A stretch of 64,000 bases of DNA from Streptomyces pactum (GTDB lineage Bacteria; Actinomycetota; Actinomycetes; Streptomycetales; Streptomycetaceae): the NCBI RefSeq assembly GCF_016031615.1, contig NZ_JACYXC010000001.1, forward strand, positions 2,976,001-3,040,000, given 5' to 3'. A program made the translations under genes and the position numbers. Below the pieces are notes generated by a model that saw only the letters and a list, made by a program, of their open reading frames with translations, searched no databases and was not told where the DNA came from. How positions within the stretch are numbered: the first letter of the stretch is position 1; the number at the start of each line of letters is the position of its first letter. Shown piece after piece: positions 55,745-64,000 of the stretch.

Positions 55745-57935
55745 TCAGGCTCCGGCTGCGACGAGGACGGCGGCGACGGCCAGGACGAGGGACCCGGCGA
55801 GCAGCGCGCCGAGGTAGGTCTGCACGTTGCCGGTCTGGGCCCGGCGGACGGCCGCGCCCAGCCAGCGGGGCGCGGTGCCGGCGCCGCGTACGTAGGTGTC
55901 CACGACCTCGCGGTCGAGGAAGCGGACGAGCCGGGCGGCGCCGCGCACCGGCCGGACGAGGAGCGCGTGGTACACGGCGTCCAGGTGGAAGCCGTCCGCG
56001 GCGTGGCGGTGCAGCGGCCCGAGGAGGAGGCGGCCGGGGTCGGCGGGTTCGCGGGCGGCGGCCACGTCCTCGTAGACCGCGTCGTGGGTGGCGATGGCCA
56101 CGGCCTCCGAGGCGGCGGGTTCGGCGTGCGGCGCGGGGAGCACCGGGGCCGGGGGGCGCGGAGGGCGCCGGGGCGGTGCCGGAGGCCGGCCGGGCGGCGC
56201 GGGCGGTGGCCTGCCGCCAGGCCGCCCAGGTGACGCCCGCGCCGGTCAGCGCCAGTCCGGTGCCGAGCAGCGAGGTGGTCGCGGTGGGGTCGAGCGAGTC
56301 GCCGTCGAACCAGTCGGGCAGCACGGTGAAGAGCAGCCCGGCGGCGAGCGCGGGGACCGCCAGGACCCACAGCACCGCGTTCATCACCAGCGGCACGGGC
56401 ACCGGCCGCGCCGGGTCCGGGGCGGCCGGGGGCTTCCGGGGCGGCCGTCGGGACGGCGTCCGGGGTGCCGGCGGGCACGGCGGGGGGCCGGGTGCGGGGG
56501 CGGGGGCCGCGGCGGCGGCCCGGCCGGCGCGGCCCGGCGCGCCGGCCAGCAGCCACAGGCGGGCCGCGTAGGCGGCGGTGAGCGCGGCGGTGACCAGCCC
56601 GGCGGTCAGCACGGTCCAGCCCACCGCCTCCGGTACGCCCGCCCGGTGGCCGAGCGCGGTGTGCTCGGCGGCGCCCAGCACGGCCTCCTTGGAGAAGAAG
56701 CCGCTGAAGGGCGGCAGCGCGGCGAGGGCGAGCAGCCCGATGGTGAGCGTCCAGAAGGCGTCCGGGGCCTTGCGGGCGATGCCGCCGGTCCGGGCCATCG
56801 CGGCGAGCGAGTTCGTCCCCGCGGCGTGGATGATCACGCCGGCGGCGAGGAACAGCAGCGCCTTGAACGCGCCGTGGCTGATCAGGTGGAAGACCGCCGC
56901 GCCCCGGTCGCCGACGGCCAGCGCGCCGGTCATGTAGCCGAGCTGGCCGATGGTCGAGTAGGCGAGCACCCGTTTGATGTCGTCCTGGGCGAGCGCGGCC
57001 AGCGCCGAGCCGGTCATGGTGACGGCCGCGAGCACCGCGAGCACCACCAGCGCGGCGGCGGAGGCGGTGAACACCGGCAGCAGCCGGGCGATGAAGTAGA
57101 CCCCGGCCGCGACCATGGTGGCGGCGTGGATCAGCGCCGACACCGGGGTGGGGCCGGCCATCGCGTCCGGCAGCCAGGTGTGCAGCGGGAACTGCGCGGA
57201 CTTGCCGGCCACCCCGGCCAGCAGCAGCAGCGCGATCAGGGTCGGGTGGTCCAGGGCGAAACCGGAGCCGGGGGTGGTGAGCCGGGCGTGGATCTCGCTG
57301 ATGCGGAACGTACCGGCGTCCGAGGCGAGCGCGAAGATGCCGATCAGGAACGGCACGTCGCCCAGCTTGGTGACGAGGAACGCCTTGAGGGAGGCGGAGC
57401 GGGCCGCCGCGGTCTCCCAGTAGTGGCCGACCAGGAAGTACGAGCAGATGCCCATCACCTCCCAGCCGACCAGCAGCACCATCAGGTCGTCGGTGTAGAC
57501 CACCAGCAGCATCGCGGAGGTGAACAGCGACACCACGGCGGCGTAGGAGGCGTACCGCGGGTCGTCGCGCAGGTAGCCGGTGGAGTAGACCTGCACACAG
57601 CTGGCCACCACGCCGACCAGCACCGCCACCAGCGCGGCGAAGCCGTCGACGTGCAGCGCGAGGTCGATGGGGACCGAGCCGGTGTCGGCGAGCCGGGTGG
57701 CCGCGCGCACCGGGTCCTCCCCGCCCTGCCGGGCCGCGACGACGACCGCCAGGACGGTGGCCGCCAGGGTCGGCAGCACCGCCAGCGGCCGGACGAAGCC
57801 GGGCCGGAAGAGCACCGCGCGCAGCCCCGGGCCGGGTTCCGCCCCCGAGGCCGGCGGGCGGCCCAGCAGCAGCCCCGCGAGGGCACCGAGGAAGGGCAGC
57901 AGCGGTACCAGTACCGCGGTGGTCGTGGTGGTCAC
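55745..57935 (-). pseudogene. nuoL: NADH-quinone oxidoreductase subunit L, frameshifted near 56,153
   Basis: It starts at GTG 57935 (GTGA overlap with nuoK). The pump core is intact: LLVGWEVMGICSYFLVGHYW, KSAQFPLHTWLPDAMAGPTP and DDIKRVLAYSTIGQLGYMTG. The frame is lost at a plus-strand G6 run (56151-56156). The C-terminal lateral-helix and last TM region (LPAPHAEPAASEAVAIATHD to the end) is in another frame. Removing one base restores about 729 codons. Without correction the frame runs on into nuoM territory. Either a base-call error or a real lesion that would truncate the anchoring helix. The linker at 56400-56500 also looks out of frame. Confidence 0.8.
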
Positions 57936-58297
57936 GCGGCGGCCTCCGCCTTCCGCTCGCCGGGGCCCGGCTCCGGGGCGGTGGCCGCGGGCCGCTCGGC
58001 GAGGTCCGTGAGCTTGTCGACGTCCGCGGTGCCGCGGCTGCGATACACCATCAGGACGATGGCCAGTCCGATGCCGATCTCGGCGGCGGCGATGGCGATG
58101 ATGAAGAGGGTGAGCGCCTGGCCGGCGTGGAGGGTGTCGCGCAGCCACACGTCGAAGGCGACCAGGTTGAGGTTGACCGCGTTGAGCATCAGCTCGACCG
58201 ACATCAGCACCAGGATCGCGTTGCGGCGGGCGAGGACCCCGTACAGGCCGGTGCAGAACAGCAGCACGGCCAGGACGGCCGGGTAGGCGAGGTGCAT
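57932..58297 (-). CDS. nuoK: NADH-quinone oxidoreductase subunit K
   Basis: 121 residues. Three membrane helices carry the conserved Glu residues in MSVELMLNAVNLNLVAF and IIAIAAAEIGIGLAIVL. A short charged tail is longer than in E. coli. It belongs to the MrpC-like subunit family of the complex I membrane arm. Its ATG shares one base with the nuoJ stop, and its own stop overlaps nuoL. Confidence 0.96.
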   Translation of the reverse strand: MHLAYPAVLAVLLFCTGLYGVLARRNAILVLMSVELMLNAVNLNLVAFDVWLRDTLHAGQALTLFIIAIAAAEIGIGLAIVLMVYRSRGTADVDKLTDLAERPAATAPEPGPGERKAEAAA

Positions 58298-59040
58298 CAG
58301 CGCGTCTCCTTGCCGGTCGCACGGTCGGGGCCGGGACCGGACGGCCCGGAGGAGCCGGAGGCACCAGGGGTACGGGAGCGGTCGGGTGTGCCGGGGGTAC
58401 GCGAGCGGTCGGGGGCGCCGGACCGGATCGGGTTGCCGCGGCTGCCGGAGCGGACCGGGTTGCCGGACCGGCCGCGGGGGCGGGCCGCCGCCCGGCCGCC
58501 GTCCCCGTCCTGCCTGCGGGACAGCACGATGGCCCCCACCAGGGCGGCGAGCAGCAGCACCGACAGCGCCTCGAAGGGCAGCACCCAGTGCCGGAACAGG
58601 CTCACCCCGGTCACCTCGGTGGAGCCCTGCACGCTCGCCCCGACATCGATCCAGGTGGTCCGGAACGCGTCCACCACCACCCAGACCAGGGTGCCGGCGG
58701 AGGCCAGCGCCACCGCCAGCGCGGCCCAGCGGTTGCCGGAGTCGGCGTCCGGGGACCGGCCGATGGGCGCCCTGGTGAGCATCAGGCCGAAGAGCAGCAG
58801 GACGACCACCGAGCCGACGTAGATCAGCACCTGGACCCAGGCGATGAACTCGGCGGTGAGCAGCAGGTACTCCACGGCCAGCCCGCCGAGCGCCACCACC
58901 AGCCAGAGCGCGGCGTGCACCAGCTGCCGGGTGGTGACGGTGACGACGGCCGCGCCGAGGGTGACGATCCCGACCAGCAGGAAGACGATCTCCACGCCGG
59001 TCGGTGAGAGGAAGCCGTGGGAGGCGGCGGCGAGGTTCAC
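58297..59040 (-). CDS. nuoJ: NADH-quinone oxidoreductase subunit J
   Basis: 247 residues from GTG 59040 (GTGA overlap with nuoI). Five membrane helices carry the pi-bulge region IYVGSVVVLLLFGLMLT. The last 65 residues form a hydrophilic tail of repeated RSG and PDRSRTPG units that is not part of the usual fold. Subunit of the membrane arm. Confidence 0.94.
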   Translation of the reverse strand: MNLAAASHGFLSPTGVEIVFLLVGIVTLGAAVVTVTTRQLVHAALWLVVALGGLAVEYLLLTAEFIAWVQVLIYVGSVVVLLLFGLMLTRAPIGRSPDADSGNRWAALAVALASAGTLVWVVVDAFRTTWIDVGASVQGSTEVTGVSLFRHWVLPFEALSVLLLAALVGAIVLSRRQDGDGGRAAARPRGRSGNPVRSGSRGNPIRSGAPDRSRTPGTPDRSRTPGASGSSGPSGPGPDRATGKETR

Positions 59041-59615
59041 GCGTCGCCCTCCCCGGCCCGCCGGTCCCCGGCCGCCCCGGTCTCCGCCGCGGCGGCCAGC
59101 TTCTCCGCGGTCTTCCGGGCCGCCGCGATCTCCTTGGGCTCCTCCGCGCCCGGGTCGAGCGCGGGCGGGGCCGGCACCGTCCACATCCACTCGCGGAGCT
59201 TGTCCCGCTCGTGGGTGAGGTCGCGGATGTCGGTCTCGGCGTACTCGAACTCCGGCGACCAGAACAGCGCGTCGAAGGGGCACACCTCCACGCAGATGCC
59301 GCAGTACATGCAGAGCGAGAAGTCGATCGCGAACCGGTCGAGCACATTGCGGCTGCGCTCCCGGCCGCCGGGCGCGGCGGGGGGCATCGTCTCCTTGTGG
59401 GAGTCGATGTAGATGCACCAGTCGGGGCACTCGCGGGCGCACAGCATGCAGACCGTGCAGTTCTCCTCGAACAGGCCGATCACCCCGCGGGACCGCGGCG
59501 GCAGCTCGGGCGTGACGTCGGGGTACTGCGCGGTCTGCGCCTTCCGCGTCATGGTGCGGAGGGTGACGGCCAGTCCCTTGGCCAGTCCGGACCCGGGGAA
59601 CGGGGAGCGGGACAT
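59037..59615 (-). CDS. nuoI: NADH-quinone oxidoreductase subunit I
   Basis: 192 residues. Two 4Fe-4S ferredoxin motifs are present: CTVCMLCARECPDWC and CMYCGICVEVCP. They relay electrons toward NuoB. The C-terminal Ala/Glu-rich tail is longer than usual. It overlaps nuoH by one base and nuoJ by four. Confidence 0.96.
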   Translation of the reverse strand: MSRSPFPGSGLAKGLAVTLRTMTRKAQTAQYPDVTPELPPRSRGVIGLFEENCTVCMLCARECPDWCIYIDSHKETMPPAAPGGRERSRNVLDRFAIDFSLCMYCGICVEVCPFDALFWSPEFEYAETDIRDLTHERDKLREWMWTVPAPPALDPGAEEPKEIAAARKTAEKLAAAAETGAAGDRRAGEGDA

Positions 59616-60580
59616 CAGGAGATCACCACCTTGACCACCCCGGTGAGGGCGATCTGGGCCAGTGCCAGCGGAATCAGTACGGTCCAGGCGAGCCGCTGAA
59701 GCTGGTCCTCACGGAGCCGCGGGTAGGTCACCCGCAACCAGATGACGACGAAGGCGAGCACCGCGGTCTTCAGCAGCATCCACAGCCAGCCGAGGCCGTC
59801 GGGCCACGGGCCGTGCCAGCCGCCGAGGAAGAGCACCGAGGTCAGCGCGCACAGCACGACGATGCCGGCGTACTCGGCGAGCAGGAACAGCGCGAAGCGC
59901 AGCCCGCTGTACTCGGTGTACGCGCCGAAGATGATCTCGGAGTCGGCGACCGGCGCGTCGAACGGCGGGCGCTGGAGCTCGGCCAGCCCGGCGGTGAAGA
60001 ACACCAGGCCGCCCACCGCCTGCCAGGGCACCCACCACCACTCGAAGGCGTCGAGGATGCCGGGCAGCGAGACGGTGCCGGCCGCCATCGCCACCGACGC
60101 CGCGGTCAGCAGCAGCGGCAGTTCGTACGCCATCAGCTGCGCGGCCGTCCGCAGGCCGCCGAGCAGCGAGAACTTGTTCGCCGACGCCCAGCCCGCCATC
60201 AGCGAGCCCAGCACGCCGACGCCCATCACGGCGAGCACGAAGAAGATGCCCGCGTCCACGAACTGGCCGACGGCGTTGTCCGGCCCGATCGGGATGGCGA
60301 CGAGCACCAGCAGGTACGGCAGCAGCGCGACGGCGGGCGCCAGCTGGAAGATCCGGCGGTCGGCCCCGGCCGGGACGATGTCCTCCTTCTGCGCGAACTT
60401 CACCCCGTCGGCGAGCAGCTGGGCCCAGCCGTGGAAGCCGCCGGCGTACATCGGCCCGAGCCGGCCCTGCATGTGTGCCATCACCTTGTGCTCGGTCTGC
60501 CCCAGCACCAGCGGGAAGACCAGGAACACCAGGAAGACGGCGAGCAGTCGCAGCGCGACGTCGAGGACGTCGGTACTCAC
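59615..60580 (-). CDS. nuoH: NADH-quinone oxidoreductase subunit H
   Basis: 321 residues. It is the heel subunit that lines the quinone tunnel. QGRLGPMYAGGFHGWAQLLA, the conserved loop AELQRPPFDAPVADSEIIFG, and EYSGLRFALFLLAEY are intact. About eight membrane helices. It directly follows nuoC by overlap (ATGA); in standard operons nuoD to nuoG would lie between them. Confidence 0.95.
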   Translation of the reverse strand: MSTDVLDVALRLLAVFLVFLVFPLVLGQTEHKVMAHMQGRLGPMYAGGFHGWAQLLADGVKFAQKEDIVPAGADRRIFQLAPAVALLPYLLVLVAIPIGPDNAVGQFVDAGIFFVLAVMGVGVLGSLMAGWASANKFSLLGGLRTAAQLMAYELPLLLTAASVAMAAGTVSLPGILDAFEWWWVPWQAVGGLVFFTAGLAELQRPPFDAPVADSEIIFGAYTEYSGLRFALFLLAEYAGIVVLCALTSVLFLGGWHGPWPDGLGWLWMLLKTAVLAFVVIWLRVTYPRLREDQLQRLAWTVLIPLALAQIALTGVVKVVIS

Positions 60581-62128
60581 GAGTCGCCCCCTTCGGCGGT
60601 GTCGGTGGTGCGGGTGCTGCCGGGCTCACCGGGTGTGCCGGTGGTGCCGGGTGTGCCGGTGGTGCCGGGTGTGCCGGTGGTGCCGGATGCGGTGTCTTCC
60701 GTGCCTGCGGTGTTCTCGGCGTCCGCGGTGTTCTCGGCGTTCTTGGCGTTCGCGGCGTTCTTGGCGTTCGCGGCGTCAGCGGCATCCGTACCGGCTGCCG
60801 TGCCTCCGGCGTCTGCGGGTGGGGTGCCGGTGCGGCCGCCGGTGCCGTCCGCACCGTCCGTGGCGCCGGTGGTGGGCCTGTCGCCGGCACCGCCCGTCGG
60901 CTCCTCGTACGCCGGGCGCGCGTGGTGCCAGGGGGCGTCCGACGAGCGGCGTACGCGCGCCGGTGGCTCCGTCGGTGCGGTGCCCGTACCACCGGCGGCG
61001 TGCGCCCCCGGCTTCCGTTCCCCGCCTCCGGCCGGCGGTCCGCCCGGGGCCGGTGCGGCGCCCGGGGCCGGTGCGGCGCCAGGGGCCGGTGCGGCACCCG
61101 GGGCCGGTGCGGCACCCGGTCGGTCACCGCGCTGGCTGGCCGAGCCCTCGCTGACGCTCCGGGACCGGCGCGGCGGACGCGCCGCCGGGGCCGGCGGGGC
61201 GGCGGAGGCCTCGGGGGCACCGCCGGCCTGGGCCCGCTGGCTGGCCGAACCCGCGCCGGCGGTACGCATCCGCCGCGCCGGCCGTTCGCCCGCGGGCGCG
61301 GCGGCACCACCCGCGGCGGCACCACCCGCGGCGGCACCGCCCGCGGCGCGCGCACCCCGGGCCGGGCGGGCCGGGGCCGGCGGCAGCTGGCCCTTCAGCG
61401 GGCCCCAGTCGTTGGGGTCGGGAACCCCGGGCGGCAGCATCTGGCGCCGCTTGGGGCCGCCGTGCCCGGCGCCCACCCCCGACTCCCCCGGCTCCTTGGC
61501 GCCGGGCCACGCCTTGGCGACCCGCGCCGCCAGCACGAAGTCCTTGCGCAGCGGATGGCCCTCGAAGTTCTCCGGCAGCAGCAGCGGCACCAGGTGCGGG
61601 TGGCCGGTGAAGGCGACGCCGAACATCTCGTGCGTCTCCCGCTCGTGCCAGGCGGCGCCGGCGTAGACGTCGGTGACGGTCGGCAGCGCCGGCGCGTCGT
61701 GCGGCACGGTGGTGCGGACCAGCAGGCGGCGTACCACCGGGCCGGGGCCGCCGGGCTCGCCGAGCGCCGCGACGTGCGCGCACACCCGGAAGCCGGTGCC
61801 CGGCTCGTCCACCGCGCTCAGCCAGTCGAAGTAGGTGCAGCCCAGGGCGGAGCGGGCGCTCCCCAGGGCGGCGTGCCAGGCCTCGGCGGGCACGTCCACC
61901 GTCAGCAGGTCGTACGCCTCCTCCGCCGTCGCGCCGGCGCCGAAGATCTCCTCGGCGGGCGCGGGCAGCCACCCCACCGGCGGCCGGTCCGCCGCCGGGG
62001 CACCGGACGCAGGGGCGCCGGCGGTCGCGGGGGTACCGGGGGGCCGGAGTGCCGGCGGTCGCGGGGGTGCCGGGGGTCGCCGGGGCGTCGTCCCCGGGCG
62101 CGCCGCGCCGCTCCTCGGGCGAGGTCAT
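60577..62128 (-). CDS. nuoC: NADH-quinone oxidoreductase subunit C, frame break near the N-terminus and giant tail
   Basis: The 30-kDa domain (about 150 residues, with HERETHEMFGVAFTGHPHLV and LPENFEGHPLRKDF) is followed by about 290 residues of Ala/Gly/Pro/Thr repeats. The ATG at 62128 overlaps the nuoB stop (ATGA) and opens MTSPEERRGAPGDDAPATPG. That frame is lost at a G6 run (62038-62043). Removing one base joins it to PGTPATAGAPASGAPAADRP and the domain, 516 codons in all. If the sequence is correct, translation must start at GTG 61977. NuoC couples electron flow to NuoD, which is absent here. Confidence 0.88.
60600..61350 (-). repeat. Minisatellites in the nuoC tail
   Basis: Several short tandem arrays: 18-bp units of the GGTGCCGGGTGTGCCGGT type (about 60640-60695), a GGCGTTCGCGGCGTTCTT array (about 60720-60785), GGGGCCGGTGCGGCGCCC units (about 61035-61113), and GCGGCGGCACCACCC units (about 61300-61350). 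They encode TGTPGT, NAKNAA, GAAPAP and GGAAA repeats. Confidence 0.85.
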
Positions 62129-62922
62129 CGCCGGTCCTCCCGCTCGCTCGGGACGTCACCGGTGGGAGCGCCGCCGGCCGCGGCCTCCTCCGTGGCCCCG
62201 CCGCGCGGCGCACCGGCACCGGACACCCCGGCACCGGCTGCCGTGCCAGGGTCCGCCGGACCGGCGCCCGGCGCGGGCGGCGGGGCGACCGGGCCGCTGC
62301 GCAGCGCCGCGGCGGACGGCCGGCCGGCGTCACCGCCGCCGTACCGCTCGCCGAGCGACTCCTGCGCGATCTTCTCCTGGAGCTTGAGGATGCCCTGGAG
62401 CAGCGCCTCCGGGCGGGGCGGGCAGCCGGGCACGTAGACGTCGACCGGGATGATCTGGTCCACGCCCTTGGTGACCGCGTAGGAGTCCCAGTACGGTCCG
62501 CCGCAGTTGGAGCAGGCGCCGAAGGAGATCACGTACTTGGGCTCGGGCATCTGCTCGTACAGCCGTCGCACCGCGGGCGCCATCTTGTCGGTGACCGTGC
62601 CGGAGACGATCATCAGATCGGCCTGGCGCGGTCCGGGCGCGAACGGGATCACGCCGAGCCGGATGAAGTCGTGGCGGGCCATCGACGCGGCCATGAACTC
62701 GATGGCGCAGCAGGCCAGCCCGAAGTTGAAGACCCACAGGCTGTAGCGGCGTCCCCAGTTGAGGACGACCTTCATCGGCTCCGGGGCCAGCCGGGAAAGC
62801 GCGCCGAGCCTGCCCCCGCCCACGACGGGGAGGGTCCCGGAGCCGGGCGGCGGCGCCGGCGCCGGGGAGGACGCGGGGCTCCCGGCGGCGGGAGTCGCGG
62901 GGTTCGAGGGGGTCACGTCCAT
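62125..62922 (-). CDS. nuoB: NADH-quinone oxidoreductase subunit B
   Basis: 265 residues from ATG 62922, overlapping the nuoA end by ten bases. The 20-kDa subunit that holds the last iron-sulphur cluster (N2) has CCAIEFMAASMARHD, GACSNCGGPYWDSYAV and VPGCPPRPEALL, so all four Cys ligands are present. Pro/Ala-rich extensions lie at both ends (about 45 and 65 residues), making it longer than usual. It is followed by nuoC. Confidence 0.95.
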   Translation of the reverse strand: MDVTPSNPATPAAGSPASSPAPAPPPGSGTLPVVGGGRLGALSRLAPEPMKVVLNWGRRYSLWVFNFGLACCAIEFMAASMARHDFIRLGVIPFAPGPRQADLMIVSGTVTDKMAPAVRRLYEQMPEPKYVISFGACSNCGGPYWDSYAVTKGVDQIIPVDVYVPGCPPRPEALLQGILKLQEKIAQESLGERYGGGDAGRPSAAALRSGPVAPPPAPGAGPADPGTAAGAGVSGAGAPRGGATEEAAAGGAPTGDVPSEREDRR

Positions 62923-63332
62923 TCCAGGACGCCCTTCTTCCATGCGTAGAGGAGACCGACGGCGAGAAAGCCGAGGAAGAGGAACATCTCTACCAGTGTG
63001 GTCCCGCCGAACCCCGGCGCGGCGAACACCGTCGCCCACGGGAACAGGAAGATGGCGTCCACCGCGAAGATCACGTAGAGGAAGGCGTAGACGTAGTAGC
63101 GGATCTGGGTGTGCGCCCAGCCCTCGCCCACCGGGTCCACGCCGCACTCGTAGGTGAGCATCTTCTCCTGCGTCGGCACCACCGGCCGCAGCAGCCTGCC
63201 CCCGGCGAACGCCACCGCCACGAAGAGCACACCGATGACGCCCAGCAGCCCGACCACCGAGTAACCGTCGAAGTAGCCGGCCGCGACCGGGACGTGGTGG
63301 GCACCGGTGGGTGCGCTCGTCGCCTGCGGCAC
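62913..63332 (-). CDS. nuoA: NADH-quinone oxidoreductase subunit A
   Basis: 139 residues from GTG 63332 (GAGGGCGG upstream). Longer starts exist, but they add a Cys/Pro-rich stretch not seen in the family. Three membrane helices and the conserved loop KMLTYECGVDPVGEGWAHTQ with Cys and Asp at the quinone site, then IRYYVYAFLYVIFAVDAIFL. First gene of the operon. Its promoter should lie in 63333-63574, opposite the next gene. Confidence 0.92.
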   Translation of the reverse strand: MPQATSAPTGAHHVPVAAGYFDGYSVVGLLGVIGVLFVAVAFAGGRLLRPVVPTQEKMLTYECGVDPVGEGWAHTQIRYYVYAFLYVIFAVDAIFLFPWATVFAAPGFGGTTLVEMFLFLGFLAVGLLYAWKKGVLEWT

Positions 63333-63574
63333 GTCCGCCCTCGCTCCCTGTCCTGCCTGTCCGGCCTGCGTATTCGTCGAGGTCGGATGCTCGACGATCG
63401 GTACGCACGGAGTGTAGGCCCTGCGCTCGGGGACCGAGCCGTCTGTCCGGCATCCGGAGCGGCCCGTCTGACATGCGGAGACGGGGTCCCGGCCGGCCGG
63501 TGGGGATAACCCCACCGGGGGCGTCGGAGTAGCCCCATGGCGCCCGCCGGCGGCGGGCAGGCAGGCTTACCCCC

Positions 63575-64000
63575 ATGAGCGTCCCCGCACACCCCGGTGG
63601 CACCGGCCCCGACCGCCCCGGCGACACCGCCCCGCGTCCCTCCGGCGGTACCTCCGCCGCCGCCCGGGGAGGCGTCTCCCCCGCTCCCCCGGACGGCGGT
63701 GCCGGTACCCCGGCGGCCGGTGGCGGCCCGGGAGCCGGCCGCCCGGGAGTCGCCGCCCGCGGCGAGGGGGCCGCCCTCGGCAAGGGCGCCGGCCGCGGCA
63801 AGGGGGACGGCCCGGGCACGGAGGCCGGCGTCCCCGGCTCCGGCCCCCGTGCCGGCCGTGGCGGCAGGGCCGGCGGACCGGGCTCCGGCCGCGGCACGGA
63901 GGCGCGCGGCGGCGCGGGGGCCGCCGGCAAGGGTGATTCCGGGGCCGAGCGGCTGCCGCCGCCGGTCCTCGCCTTCCCCCGGCAGACCTGGCGGGAGATC
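63575..64000 (+). CDS. N-terminus of a probable sensor kinase, cut by window edge
   Basis: ATG 63575 opens a frame that stays open to the end (142 codons). The first 120 residues are Gly/Ala/Pro/Arg-rich and look disordered. The last ones, RLPPPVLAFPRQTWREI, resemble the start of the membrane sensor region of streptomycete two-component kinases. It is divergent from nuoA across about 240 bp. The assignment rests on this short segment and on recalled synteny. Confidence 0.45.
   Translation, partial: MSVPAHPGGTGPDRPGDTAPRPSGGTSAAARGGVSPAPPDGGAGTPAAGGGPGAGRPGVAARGEGAALGKGAGRGKGDGPGTEAGVPGSGPRAGRGGRAGGPGSGRGTEARGGAGAAGKGDSGAERLPPPVLAFPRQTWREI

Overview
The window is about 73 percent G+C. It carries the conserved Streptomyces-type block tRNA-Trp, secE, nusG, rplKA, rplJL, rpoBC, rpsLG, fusA, tuf, together with DUF397, DUF6879 and Scr1-type XRE regulator families that are typical of streptomycetes. 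The source is therefore almost certainly a Streptomyces chromosome or a very close relative. Gene order in the core part matches, from memory, the S. coelicolor region from the second nuo cluster to tuf1 (about SCO4599 to SCO4662), running in the opposite direction. That correspondence was not checked.

Layout. (1) 1-15.1 kb is accessory and regulatory. It holds an NB-ARC/TPR STAND ATPase cut by the window edge, coupled to a small membrane protein that shares a Gly/Asn peptide motif with it. Next come a DUF397-XRE pair divergent from an anti-sigma-like ATPase, a LysR regulator divergent from an EamA exporter, and a second XRE/DUF6879 regulator set. Several small unknown proteins follow, including a Gly/Cys-tailed 44-residue peptide, then a frameshifted winged-helix protein, a VOC protein and a secreted PIG-L deacetylase. 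(2) 15.4-35.1 kb is the core translation and transcription block, almost entirely on the minus strand: tuf, fusA, rpsG, rpsL, rpoC, rpoB, rplL, rplJ, two lipoproteins, rplA, rplK, nusG, secE and tRNA-Trp. (3) 35.3-46.3 kb holds mixed housekeeping genes: an aspartate-type aminotransferase, adenosine deaminase, murB, a two-gene hot-dog dehydratase pair, rpmG, tRNA-Met, tRNA-Thr, an amidohydrolase, a lipoprotein, an NAD(P)-binding protein, tRNA-Tyr and yajQ. (4) 46.5-51.7 kb has a large LuxR-type (LAL) regulator, a roughly 1.1 kb stretch with no gene, a YccF protein and HtpX. (5) 52.2-63.3 kb is one leftward operon, nuoA-B-C-H-I-J-K-L-M-N. It encodes the membrane arm and part of the connecting arm of complex I but lacks nuoD, E, F and G. 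A probable sensor kinase starts divergently at 63.6 kb and runs off the end.

How the parts work together. The core block supplies RNA polymerase, elongation factors and ribosomal proteins. It has a clear promoter for rpsL, a probable L10 leader before rplJ, and strong intrinsic hairpins after tuf, rplL, rplA, rpmG, tRNA-Tyr and the aminotransferase gene. The nuo operon is translationally coupled through ATGA/GTGA overlaps. Five of its products carry unusual Ala/Gly/Pro-rich insertions or tails.

Three genes (a winged-helix gene at 10.5-11.9 kb, nuoL and nuoC) change reading frame. In nuoL and nuoC the break falls at a run of six G on the plus strand and corresponds to one extra base. This could be sequencing error or real mutation. 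The most novel-looking candidates are the motif-sharing STAND/membrane pair at the left edge, the small peptide locus at 9.0-10.1 kb, and the nuoDEFG-less complex I operon.
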